DNA of 64,000 nt from Ichthyophis bannanicus (Eukaryota; Chordata; Amphibia; Gymnophiona; Ichthyophiidae), in NCBI GenBank assembly GCA_033557465.1, contig CM066043.1:109420278-109484277 (forward strand), in the 5' to 3' direction. The notes under the pieces were generated by a model that was not told where the DNA came from, made no database searches, and saw only the letters and a program-made list of their open reading frames with translations. A program made the translations under genes and the position numbers. Shown piece by piece: positions 54,626-64,000 of this stretch; within the stretch, counting starts at the first letter, position 1; the number at the start of each line of letters is the position of its first letter.

Positions 54626-57069
54626 ATGATTGGAATATCAGAGACATGGTGGAAGGAGGACAACCAGTGGGACACTGTGATACCTGGGTACAAACTATAT
54701 CGTAATGATAGAGCTGATCAAATTGGTGGAGGGGTTGCGCTCTATGTTAGAGAGGGCATTGAGTCAGAAAGGATTAAAGTTTTGCAGGAAACAAAATTTG
54801 CTGTAGAATCTCTATGGATTGAAATTCCATGTAAAAAAGGGAAGGCGATGGCAGTTGGGGTGTACTATCGACCGCCTGGCCAGAATGAACAAATGGATGA
54901 TGAATTGCTCAAAGAAATCAAGGAAGCTAACAAAAGTTACAGCGCAGTAATAATAATGGGTGATTTCAATTACCCCGGTATCGACTGGGTCAGTATCACG
55001 GCAGGACATGCTAGGGAGATAAAGTTCCTAGATGAAATACATGACTGCTTCTTGGAGCACGTGGTTCATGAACCGACCAGAGGGGAAGCCGTCCTTAGTG
55101 GAACACCAGATCTAGTGCAAGAGATAAGGGTATTGGGGCCACTTGACAATAGTGATCATAGCATGATTGCATTTGATTTAATTAGTGGAGGAGGGATAGT
55201 AAGGAAATCCACAGTACTACCTTTTAACTTTAGAAAGGGAGACTATGATAAAATGAGGAAAATAGTTAAGAAAAACCTAAAAGGAGCAGTTGCAAAGGTT
55301 AAAGACTTACATCAAGCTTGGGTGTTGTTGAAAAATACTATCTTGGAAGCTGAAGGGATAATTGGCTCAGATCTGCTTTATATGTTTGCTTTATATGACT
55401 GCACCCTTGCCTGCTTGCAATGCACACAGCAACATATGGCTGGCACAGAAGAAAAAGCATGTGGGCTACAAGAGAGAGTATATGCGGCCTACTATAAAAG
55501 AGTCTAGTGACCACACTCTGGACAGAAATGTGCAGAAGATGGGCCCAGACCAGAAAAATACAGGCCAAGCTAGAAATAATGAGCACAAATACTGTGAGCC
55601 CTGAAGATTGCAAATAGTGCCAGGAAATGGAATAACACATGCAGAACACAGGAAGAGGCAGAGGGTTACAGTTAACTGCACAGATAAGCAGACCTTGAAA
55701 CATAAGCTGCGAAAACTAATAAACATGGGAGGGTCCCGGGGAAAGAGATTTGCAAGAATATGCAGAACTTTCTGGAACTTTGTGACAGAGAGGTATATAA
55801 GAAGGCAACTATAGAGCATCGGGGCAGCTTTTCTTCTCTGCTTGTAGAAGGAACGTTGCCCGCCATCTCTCAGACAGACATTTGCTATCTGCATTTACGA
55901 TTATTTTGCTATGCCAAATAAAGAGTTTTTGTAGCCAAGCAACTCTTGTCTGAGCCATTCATTGGTGATATTTGGGAATACTTTGTAGGTGAATTCAGCC
56001 TTCAAAACCCAGACCAGCTGTATTCCACGCTTTAAGAAAAGTGAAAGGCAGTCCAAAAAACTGCCAGCATGGTTTAAAGGTGAGGTCAGAGAGGCTGTTG
56101 TTGCCAAAAAAGCATCTTTCAGGAAATGGAAAAAAAGAGCCAAACGACGAAACCTGGAAACAGCACAAGCACTGCAAGTCAAATGCAAGGCACTGATAAG
56201 GCAGGCAAAGGGAGAATTTGAGAAGAAGCTTGCTGCGGAAGCAAAAACACAAAATAAAGACTTTTTCAAGTACATTCGTAGCAAAAAACCTGTGAGAGAG
56301 TCAGTTGGTCCATTAGATGATAGAGGGGTTAAAGGGGCACTAAGAGGCGACAAGGCGATAGCGGAGAGACAATGAATTCTTTGCTTCAGTCTTTACTGAA
56401 TAAGATGTAGGGATGTTACCTATGACTGAAGTGGTATTTAAAGGTGCGGAAGAATTGTAGGAAATATCAATACATCGGGAAGATGTATTACAACTATTAG
56501 ATAAACTGAACAGTAGCAAATCACCAGAGCTGGATGGTATACATCCAAGGGTGTTGAAAGAACTGAAATATGAGATTGCAGACCTGCTATTAGTAATCTG
56601 TGAACTATCATTAAAATCATCTCTAATACCTGAAGATTGGAGGATCGCCAATGTAACACCAACTTTTAAAAAGGGTTCCAGGGGTGATCCGGGAAACTAC
56701 AGACCGGTGAGCCTGACATCAGTACCGGGAAAAATGGTAGAAACCATCATAAAGAATAAAATTACTCAGCATGTAGATAGTCATGGCCTAATGGGAGACA
56801 GCCAACATGGCTTTAGACAAGGACGATCTTGTCTTACTAATCTGTAATGTTTTTTTGAAGGTGTGAATAAACAGGTGGACAAAGGTGAGTTGGTTGATAT
56901 AGTGTATCTGGACTTTCAGAAAGCCTTGGACAAGGTCCCTCATCAGAAACCTTTGGCAAAACTAAAGAGTCATGGGATAGGAGGCAGTGTACTATTGTGG
57001 ATCAGGAACTGGTTAAAAGATAGAAAGCAGAGGATAGGGCTAAATGGCCAATTTTCCCAATGGAGAAAG
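54626..57069 (+). pseudogene. CR1 ORF2 (endonuclease and RT start) with insertions
   Basis: Endonuclease 54626-55350: GISETWW, RNDRADQIGGGVALYV, the catalytic MGDFNYPGIDW (54956) and SDHSMIAFDL. The frame is open until the solo LTR. After it: RFKKSERQSKKLPAWFKGEV, then PSL-type linker, stops near 56372 and 56460, EDWRIANVTPTFKKGS, QHGFRQGRSC, a frameshift near 56848, VYLDFQKALDKVPHQ and LNGQFSQWRK, where DIRS-4 cuts in. Confidence 0.86.
55351..56004 (+). repeat. Solo LTR of an LTR retroelement
   Basis: 654 bp bounded by TGAAGG and CCTTCA. Left flank AAGC (55347-55350), right flank AAAC (56005-56008), a 4-bp duplication with one change. Removing it rejoins the CR1 frame seen intact near 23810. 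A TATATAA at 55794 and AATAAA at 55917-55922 fit promoter and poly(A) signals, which sets the orientation as plus. No internal region, so it arose by LTR-LTR recombination. Whether it is ERV or gypsy cannot be told. Confidence 0.8.
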
Positions 57070-57341
57070 CATAGTTACTCACCTGTAACAGGTGATCTCC
57101 GGGAACAGCAGGAATTTAGTCTTCACATATGGGTATCGTCAGTACCGACGGAGCCTGCGCGGGAACGCTCCCCAGCGTCCAATTAGGAAGCTTTTGGGAG
57201 CATCCCACAGCGCCTGCATGCTGCCTTCCCACCTTTCCCAACTGCCTCTCTCCAGTTGAGTTTAAAGCTGAAACAAAGAGAGAGAGAGGGAAAGAGAAAG
57301 AGATAGATAGAGAGATACAACTCCTAGGGGAGGTGGGTGGG

Positions 57342-57510
57342 TTGTGAAGACTAAATTCCTGCTGTTCCCGGAGATCACCTGTTATACGTGAGTAACTATG
57401 CTACTAAATTCCTGCTGTTCCTGAAGATCACCTGTTACAGGTGAGTAACTATGCTATCTCCAGGAACAAGCAGGAATGTAGTCTTCATATATGGGGACTC
57501 CCTAGCTTTA
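57342..57510. repeat. Internal complementary region of DIRS-4
   Basis: GAGTAACTATG followed directly by CTATCTCCAGG joins complements of both ends. The left-end complement occurs twice in tandem (57345-57400 and 57403-57455), a partial duplication not seen in DIRS-1 or DIRS-2. Confidence 0.85.
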
Positions 57511-57612
57511 GATGCCAGGGAGAGACCCCAGAAGCTGTGTGTCCCTGCAAAAGGGCTCCACGTCCCCCCATGGATCTCTGGCATCCAACCAGGGATGGTG
57601 GGTAGGAGTTGA

Positions 57613-58794
57613 TTAGGTATGGAACAGGTGTTGAAGAACAGCCTGACCAAACAAGGCATCCCGCTGGGAGTCCTTGTCCAAGCAGTAATGGGCTGTGAAG
57701 GTATGAACCGAGGCCCAAGTGGCTGCTCGACAGATGTCGTCGATAGACACAGAGTGCAGATGAGCCATTGAAGCTGCCATGGCTCTCACATTGTGAGCTG
57801 TGACATGACCCTCCAGAGGAAGATTCTTACTCTGATAGGCAAAGGAAATACACTGAGCAATCCAGCTGGACAGTGTTCTCTTGGAGACTGGAAGTCCCAA
57901 ATGAGAAGGATCAAAAGCAACAAAGAGTTGAGAGGACTTTCTATGTTGCTGTGTTCTTTGCAAGTAAAAGGCTAAAGCTCTTTTACAGTCCAAAGTATGA
58001 AGATTCCTTTCTGCATTAGATGCATGAGGCCTTGGAAAAAACAGGCAGGTAGACCGCTTGGTTTAAATGAAAAGGCGAGACCACTTTTGGCATAAAGTGT
58101 GGATGAGTCCTAAGGACTACCTTGTCATGATGGAACCTTGTATAAGGTGGATCAGCTACTAGTGCCTGCAACTCACTGATGCGGCGTGCTGATGTGATTG
58201 CAATGAGAAAGATAAAACTTTCCAAGTAAGGAATTTCAATGAGGTAGTAACTAAGGGATAGAAAGGTGGCTTCATGAGCTGACCAAGAACCAGGTTTAAG
58301 TCCCATGCCACCGGTGGTGGCCTAATGGGAGGCTTAGTTAGAAGAAGGCCTCTCATAAATCTTACTATAAGAGGATGGGAGGAAATAGGTTGTCCATTTA
58401 GAGGCTTGAAAGAAGCTGCAAAAGCACTCAAATGGACTCTGACTGAGTTAGTTTTAAGTCCTGCATTGGATAAATGAAGGAGATACTCCAGTAATGATTC
58501 CAGTAATGATCCCTTCTGCGAACACCATATGGTAAACCTTTTCCACTTGAAAGCATAAGAGCGTCTTGTGGAAGGCTTCCTGGAAGCATAGAGGATATCC
58601 TTTACTTGCTGAGGGAGGTTAAGATCATGAAAATCTAGGCCTTCAGCAACCAAGCCCTGAGATGCAGAGACTGGGGATTGGGATGCCATAACATTCCATC
58701 CTTCTGAGACAGGAGATCTGGAGAAGATCCTAACTCCAGGGAGGGAGCTTGAGAGAGATGTAGAAGCAGAGGGTACCACACTTGCCGTGGTCAA
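57613..58794 (-). pseudogene. DIRS-4 tyrosine recombinase
   Basis: The N-terminal and catalytic start is open at 58159-58794: FHDLNLPQQVKDILYASRKPSTRRSYAFKWKRF, GLKTNSVRVHLSAFAASFK and WDLNLVLGQL. A frameshift near 58170 leads to 58016-58306 with FLIAITSARRISELQAL (first catalytic Arg) and VVLRTHPHFMPKVVSPFHLNQ. The last block, 57613-57993, has GHVTAHNVRAMAASM (HxxR) and ICRAATWASVHTFTAHYCLD (Tyr). All catalytic residues are visible, but at least two frame breaks separate them. Confidence 0.85.
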
Positions 58795-59039
58795 TGTGGA
58801 GCTATGAGAATCATACGGCCTTTGTCTCTCTGAAGCTTGAACAGGATTTTGGGAATTAGGGGAATGGGTGGAAAGGCATAAAGGAAGTCTTGACCCCAGT
58901 GAAGGAGGAAAGCATCACTGGCCTGAGAGCCCTGAGCCGGAATTCTGGAACAGAACCAGGGAAGTTTGGCATTCAACGGACTTGCAAAGAGGACTGAGTC
59001 TGTCTGCCCAAGAGTTTTGTATGCCTGGAAGATACACTA

Positions 59040-60405
59040 CTAGGAGATGAATCTGATGCTCTCTGGGAGGGCCCATAGTCGCAAAGCTTCGTTGCAAAGC
59101 GACAGGGAGCCTGTTCCCCCCTGCTTCTTCACATAGAACATGGCTACTTGATTGTCCATATGAATGAGGACTGTCTTGTAGCTGAGCAGGGTGTGGAACA
59201 CTCGAAGAGCAAGGAAGATTGCTCTGAGCTCTAAGAGATTGATATGTAGATGAGTCTCCTGTGGAGTCCAGGTGCCTTGGGTGGAGAGGTCTTGCAGATG
59301 AGCTCCCCAACCCACTGGTGAAGCATCTGTTGTGAGAGTTGCCTGGGGTAAAGGTTGTTGAAATGGGGACCCCAGCAACAGGTTCTGAGTGGACTGCCAC
59401 CATTGGAGGGACGAAATAAGGCGATTTGTGTTTGCTATTTTGTCTGACAGGCACCCTGACGCCTGGGTCCATTGAGTGGATAAAGTCCACTGGGCTGCTC
59501 TCATATGGAGGCGAGCATAAGGAACCACATGCACTGTAAATGCCATGTGGCCTAGTAGTTTTAACATTTCTCGGGCAGTGAGATGAGGCTTTAGTACTGC
59601 TTGAGAAGCTAACTGCACCATGCGAAGGCAACAGGTCTGAGGAAGATAGGTCCTTGCTTTTCTGGTATCCAGCAAAGCTCCTATGAACTCTTGAGACTGA
59701 GTAGGAGTTAGACTGGATTATGCGATGTTTATGACCAGACCCAAATACTGAAGGATACACATTGTGCAAGATAGAGAAGTCCTGGCCTTTGACTCTGATG
59801 GGGCTCGAATGAGCCAGTCGTTTAAGTAGAGGAAGATGAATATTCCTAGAGTGCAAAGAAATGCTGCTACCACAGCCATGCATTTTGTAAACACCCTTGC
59901 TGCTGAGGCCAGGACAAAAGGAAGCACCCTGTACTGGTAGTGCTTTCCTTGAAAAAGGAACCGAAGGAACTTCCTGTGAGTTGGATGGATGAGAACATGG
60001 GTGTATGCATCCTTGAGTTCTAGAGAACAAAGCCAATCCTGACTCTGAAGGTATGGCAGCAGAGTTCCCAGAGAAATCATCTTGAATTTCTATTTGAACA
60101 GGAATTTGTTCAATTCTCAGAGGTCCAAAATAGGTCTGTATCCCCCTGTTTTCTTTGGGATAAGGAAATAGGGGGAGTAAAACCCTGTACCCTGTTGATG
60201 AATGGGTACTTCTTCTATTGCCCCTTGGGCAAGAAGCATAGTGACCTCTTGATCTAACAGGTTGATGAGAGAAGTCTGAGAATTGAACTGTCTTTCCATT
60301 GTGGGAGGGGGCATGCACAGAAAGTGAATCTTGTACCCCTCTTTTATAATGGAGAGTGTCCAATGTTCTGCTGTTATCTGCCCCCATCTGGGGGCAAAGT
60401 GACAC
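59040..60405 (-). pseudogene. DIRS-4 reverse transcriptase-RNase H
   Basis: RT blocks: GTGFYSPYFLIPKKTGGYRPILDL (60117-60314), MISLGTLLPYLQSQDWLCSLELKDAYTHVLIHP (59718-60080, where LEL replaces the LDL catalytic Asp), RVFTKCMAVVAAF and FLYLNDWLIR (LND for LDD). RNase H (59040-59675): LTTDASPVGWGAHLQD, INLLELRAIFLALRV and VLIHMDNQVAMFYVKKQGG, with D, E and D in place. A stop and frame break fall between RT and RNase H near 59700. The changed RT aspartates suggest inactivity. A second 496-codon frame (58915-60405) overlaps all of it. Confidence 0.85.
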
Positions 60406-62273
60406 TACCTCCCTGGAATGGTGGAAGGCTCTGGTCCATTGAGGGCCAGGAAGGCTAAGTTCTCTAGATGAAAGTCAAAGGCCTTGTGGAGGCTGAGACT
60501 GCTGAGATGGTTGAGGCTTAGCAGTCTTTGCTTTCCTTTGTTTAGGTGGTTGCTGACTCTTTCGGGCAGGCTGACCTGCAGAACGTCCCTGCTGGGAATA
60601 AGAAGGATAAAACCTCTTCTTTTTTGAGAAGAATGGTTTCTTGAAAGATTTCTTCCTTGCAGGATCAGCTGTGGCTTTGGATAACCTATCCAAAGTGGAG
60701 TTGTCAGCACCCAACTCATTGGCTTTCTCTTGCCAATTTTTGCCGAATAGATTCTCACCTGTACAAGGGATATTGCCCAGTTTGTCCTGCACCCAGAGCT
60801 CCAAATCGGATGCCTGGAGCCAGGCAATTCTACGTGCACCTATGGCACTGGCAGAGGTTCTGCTTATGCACTAAAAACAGTCAAAAGCTGCACGATTGAC
60901 AAACTTAGAAACATCCTGGGCATGTTTAACCAGTGTGAGAAAATCCTGCCTCTTGTCATCAGGAAGGAGAGGGCTTAAAATCTCCAAGTCTCCTGTGACT
61001 TCTTTAAGGAACATTCCCAGAGCTAGAATATAGGAACTGATCCTGGCAGAAAGCATGGAAGCCTGGAAAGTACGATGTCCAAAGGCATCCAAAGTTCTAC
61101 ACTCACGTCCTGGAGGATTAGAGGCATGCCTCTTTGCACTCCTGATCCTTCTTATAGCTGATTCCACTACAATAGAGTGGTGAGGAAGCTGAGTTTTCTG
61201 GAAGCCAGGACAAGGAGGGACTCGATACATGGTATCCAGTCTGCGAGAGTAAGGAGAGGTGGTAAGAGGTGTCTCCCACATTCTCAACGTGAGATCATGT
61301 AAGATCTCATGGATAGGCAAGGTAGCTGCCTCCTTAGGAGCTTTGGGATATTGTAAAATCTCCAACACCTTTGCCCTGGGCTGTTTCAGGAGTCACAGTA
61401 ATGGACAGACCTCAAGCCACCTCCCTGATAAAATCCTGAAAGGAGATATCTTCTGGAGGAGACATCCTACGTTTAGGAGAGGAAGGCTCCTCCGGGAGAA
61501 GTATTCCGTACCGACAGAGCTGTCAGAATCCTCCGACTCCTCCGAGGATTCAAAGTACCTTCTGTCCGGATGCTCTTAAAGAGCCCGATACCTGTACCGA
61601 CCGAAGTCGGTACCGGGGAGAATCGGTACCGGAAGGCATCGCATGACTGGGTACCGGCAAAGCGGACATCGATGTCGATGCTGTCAGTACCGGTACCGAT
61701 ACCGGTGCCGGTACCGGTTGAACTATCTGACGCGGTTCCGAGGGTGTCGATGCCGCAAGGAGAGCCACCAGACTGCATTCAATAGCCAGGAACCTCTGGT
61801 CTATTGACGCTGCCGATTCCTGGGTATCGGTACAGGAGAAAGTAGCCGGTACCCCAGAGCATGGCACCAGTAGTTCTGTCGAGGCCTCGAGAACATCCTG
61901 GAGCCCCGATAATGCTTTGGAAGCTGAAGCCTCCCGCCGGGGCAATTATGCCAGTACAGAACCCTCAAGGGCAACGCCAGAGGCATCTCGATGCTTGGAA
62001 GGAGATCTACCCTTTGAGGACCGGCCAGACTTATGTTTAGTTACCTGAGATCCATGGGAGGAAGAGGAAGCCCTGGAAGATGTCGATGCCACAGAAGCTG
62101 CATCGGAGGGAAAAAGGGCGCTGAGCTTAGCAGCTCGGTTTTGTCTACCCCTCTTGGACATCATGGCACAAGCCATACATTCGGAGATGGAGTGGTCACT
62201 CATGGGTGTCGGTGACGGAGATGGTACCGCCACACTTGGTGCACTTTTTGAAACCTGAAGCGGGTTTTTCCAT
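60406..62273 (-). pseudogene. DIRS-4 gag-like gene
   Basis: ATG at 62273 (MEKPASGFKKCTKCGGTISVTD), with a deletion of about 20 bases in the cysteine module that shifts the frame. A Ser/Pro/Val-rich region with GGTACCG units (61560-61860) follows. The conserved domain is at 60871-61368: LPIHEILHDLTLRMWETPL, TMYRVPPCPGFQKTQLPHHS and VVESAIRRIRS. The C-terminus (60475-60870) has WVQDKLGNIPCTGENLFG and a basic KKSFKKPFFSKKKRF. It probably packages the element RNA, by analogy with other DIRS. Confidence 0.8.
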
Positions 62274-62669
62274 AGTGGAGGATATTTTGGGCCTAAGGCC
62301 CAAAATGGCGCATGCACCTGGAAAAGAAAAGTTTGGAAAAAAAATTGTATATCTATTTTTTTTTTAAGAAAGAAAGAAAGAAGAACCGGCGGTACTGGTA
62401 TAGTGTCGAGGAAGGCAGACGCGACCACAAAAAAAGAAGGAATAAGGAAAATATTTTCTGTGGTGACAGGAACAACGACCTGCTGGCTCCGCAGAAAACA
62501 AAGAAATGGAGAGAGGCAGTTGGGAAAGGCGGGAAGGCAGCACGCAGGCACTGTAGGATGCTCCCAAAAACTTCCTAATTGGATGCTGGGGAGCGTTCCC
62601 GCGCAGGCTCCGTCAGTACCGACGATACCCATATGTGAAGACTACATTCCTGCTTGTTCCTGGAGATAG

Positions 62670-63743
62670 GTGAATAGTGGTATACCCCAGGGATCTGTGC
62701 TGGGTCCGCTGCTTTTTGACATATTCATAAATGACCTGGAAAGTGGAATAACGAGTGAGGTTATCAAATTTGCAGATGACACAAAACTATTTAAAGTTGT
62801 TAAAACCCAAGAGGATTGTGGAAAATTGCAAGAGGATCTTGATAAATTGGAAGACTGGGCATCAAAATGGCAGATGAAATTTAATGTGGACAAGTGCAAA
62901 GTTATGCACCTAGGGAAGAACAACCCAAACTATGGTTACACGATGCAAGGTTCCACATTAGGAATCACCACCCAGGAAAAGGATTTAGGCGTCATTGTGG
63001 ATAACATGTTAAAACCCTCGGCCCAGTGTGCAGCGGCAGCCAAGAGAGCAAATAGAATGCTAGGTATCATAAGTAAAGGAATGGAAAATAAAACAAAAGA
63101 TATTATAATGCCTCTATATCGTTCCATGGTGAGACTGCACCTTGAATATTGTGTGCAATTCTGGTCGCCGTATCTTAAAAAGGATATAGCATTATTAGAA
63201 AAGGTTCAGAGAAGAGCCACGAAAATGGAAAAGGGGATGGAAGGATACTCCTATGAAGAAAGGCTAAAAAGGTTAGGGCTCTTTAACCTGGAAAAGAGAC
63301 GGCTGAGGGGAGAATATGATAGAAGTCTATAAATTAATGAATGGAGTGAAACGGGTAAACGTAGATCGATTGTTTACGTTATCAGAATATAGAAAGACTA
63401 GGGGACATGCAATGAAGCTACAGGGTAAACTAATACTAATAAAAGAAAATATTTTTTCACTCAACGTGTAATCAAACTCTGGAATTTGTTACCGGAGGAT
63501 GTAGTAAATGCTGTTAGTGTAGCTGGGTTTAAAAAAGGTTTGGACAAGTTCCTGGAGGAAAGGTCCATAAACCATTATTAAGAAGGGACCCAGGATATCA
63601 ATGCTTGACCCAGTACAAGCATTGTGGAACCTGTGTCTTTTGGGGAAACTGCTAGGTACGTATGACCTGGATTGGCCACTGTTGGAAACAGGATACTGGG
63701 CTTGATGGACCTTGGTCTGACCCAGTATCACATATCTTATGTT
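62670..63743 (+). pseudogene. CR1 LINE right part: end of RT, C-terminus and 3' tail
   Basis: Continues the frame cut at 57069: [29 protein letters not shown] (catalytic ADD), VMHLGKNNPNYGYTMQ and [19 protein letters not shown] one-base insertion near 63312 breaks the frame before YDRSL; the rest reads on to [17 protein letters not shown] and a stop at about 63579. A 2-3 base deletion lies near 63430. The 3' tail CACATATCTTATGTTC ends at about 63743. Confidence 0.88.
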
Positions 63744-64000
63744 CAGAAGGGCTTGAGAGAAAAAGAATTCAAGACAATGGCAAAGGACTGTGTGCTCAAG
63801 AAGTTTGGAAATGAAGGGAAGGAGATGGGACGATAATTAGAAGGAGAACTAGGATCAAGAGGTTTCATGAGCAGGGGTATGACCACAGTATGCTTGAAGG
63901 CTGTAGGGACAGTAGCAGTTGAGAATAAGAGGTTGAGAATGTGAGATGGAAGGGATGACAGAGGAGGAAATGGAGTTAAGGAGATGGAATCAGAAAAGCA
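63744..64000 (-). pseudogene. L2-clade LINE, RT (part 2, continues outside)
   Basis: The minus strand reads VPTAFKHTVVIPLLMKPLDPSSPSNYRPIS, the N-terminal RT block of L2-clade elements, then an EHTVLCHCLEFFF block reaching the CR1 tail. It is the upstream continuation of 53215-54594; the CR1 lies between. The rest extends past the window end. Confidence 0.75.

Larger units (their letters stand above)
54595..57069 (+). mobile_element. CR1 LINE, left part, split by a solo LTR and DIRS-4
   Basis: Begins inside the endonuclease start (TATATAGCACTAAATGAGAG) directly after L2 sequence and stops at the DIRS-4 insertion; the right part is 62670-63743. A 4-bp AGAA occurs on both outer sides and may be its target duplication. 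It carries the solo LTR at 55351-56004. Confidence 0.87.
57070..62669 (-). mobile_element. DIRS-4: complete DIRS element inserted without target duplication
   Basis: 5600 bp. Left end CATAGTTACTCACC at 57070, right end TCCTGGAGATAG at 62669. Terminal inverted repeats span about 57070-57253 and 62508-62669. The internal complementary region is at about 57342-57510. In minus orientation it carries gag-like, RT-RNase H and recombinase genes. The flanks rejoin without gain or loss as CAATGGAGAAAG and GTGAATAGTGG, exactly the sequence of undisturbed CR1 copies (24840-24860). No methyltransferase domain is seen. Confidence 0.94.

Overview
This window looks like vertebrate intergenic or intronic DNA made almost entirely of transposable elements. 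I see no host protein-coding gene, tRNA, rRNA or CRISPR. The mix is CR1 LINEs with an esterase-type ORF1, an L2-clade LINE, L1/Tx1-type LINEs, an RTE/BovB tail, several DIRS-type tyrosine-recombinase retrotransposons, a Ty3/gypsy LTR element, and small DNA-transposon derivatives. That mix fits an amphibian best, and a caecilian is my guess from the CR1 and DIRS abundance; this is inference, not proof.

Layout, left to right. 1-483: RTE tail, a scrap of a second CR1/L2-like LINE, and half of an L1 endonuclease. 484-6732: a very young LTR retrotransposon (minus strand) with two 1275-bp LTRs and a 4-bp target duplication. It sits in the L1, whose remainder runs to about 8786. Its single 1388-codon ORF reads SCAN-like Gag, zinc knuckle, protease, dUTPase, reverse transcriptase, RNase H, with no integrase, and continues into the LTR. 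8787-11160: mostly unassigned DNA. 11163-21036: an old minus-strand DIRS element (DIRS-1) broken by a CR1, an AT-rich insertion and two MITEs. 21037-23580: a perfect 41-bp-arm palindrome and an L1-type ORF1 relic. 23582-25963: a CR1. 26355-30780: a plus-strand DIRS element (DIRS-2) with only two visible stops in its RT-RNase H and recombinase frames, inserted in another LINE. 31945-37330: unassigned DNA with a foldback element. 37342-48107: degenerate DIRS elements (DIRS-3, DIRS-5) and a C-rich minisatellite. 48108-52020: the most complete CR1 (minus). 53215-64000: an L2-like LINE interrupted by a CR1, itself interrupted by a solo LTR and a complete minus-strand DIRS element (DIRS-4).

The parts do not form a host pathway; they are layered insertions whose order can be read from target duplications and from joins that restore the older element. 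The best candidate for something new is the integrase-less, dUTPase-carrying gypsy element at 484-6732: its dUTPase looks like a vertebrate cellular DUT and occupies the interval between protease and RT where the related Gmr1-like elements carry integrase.
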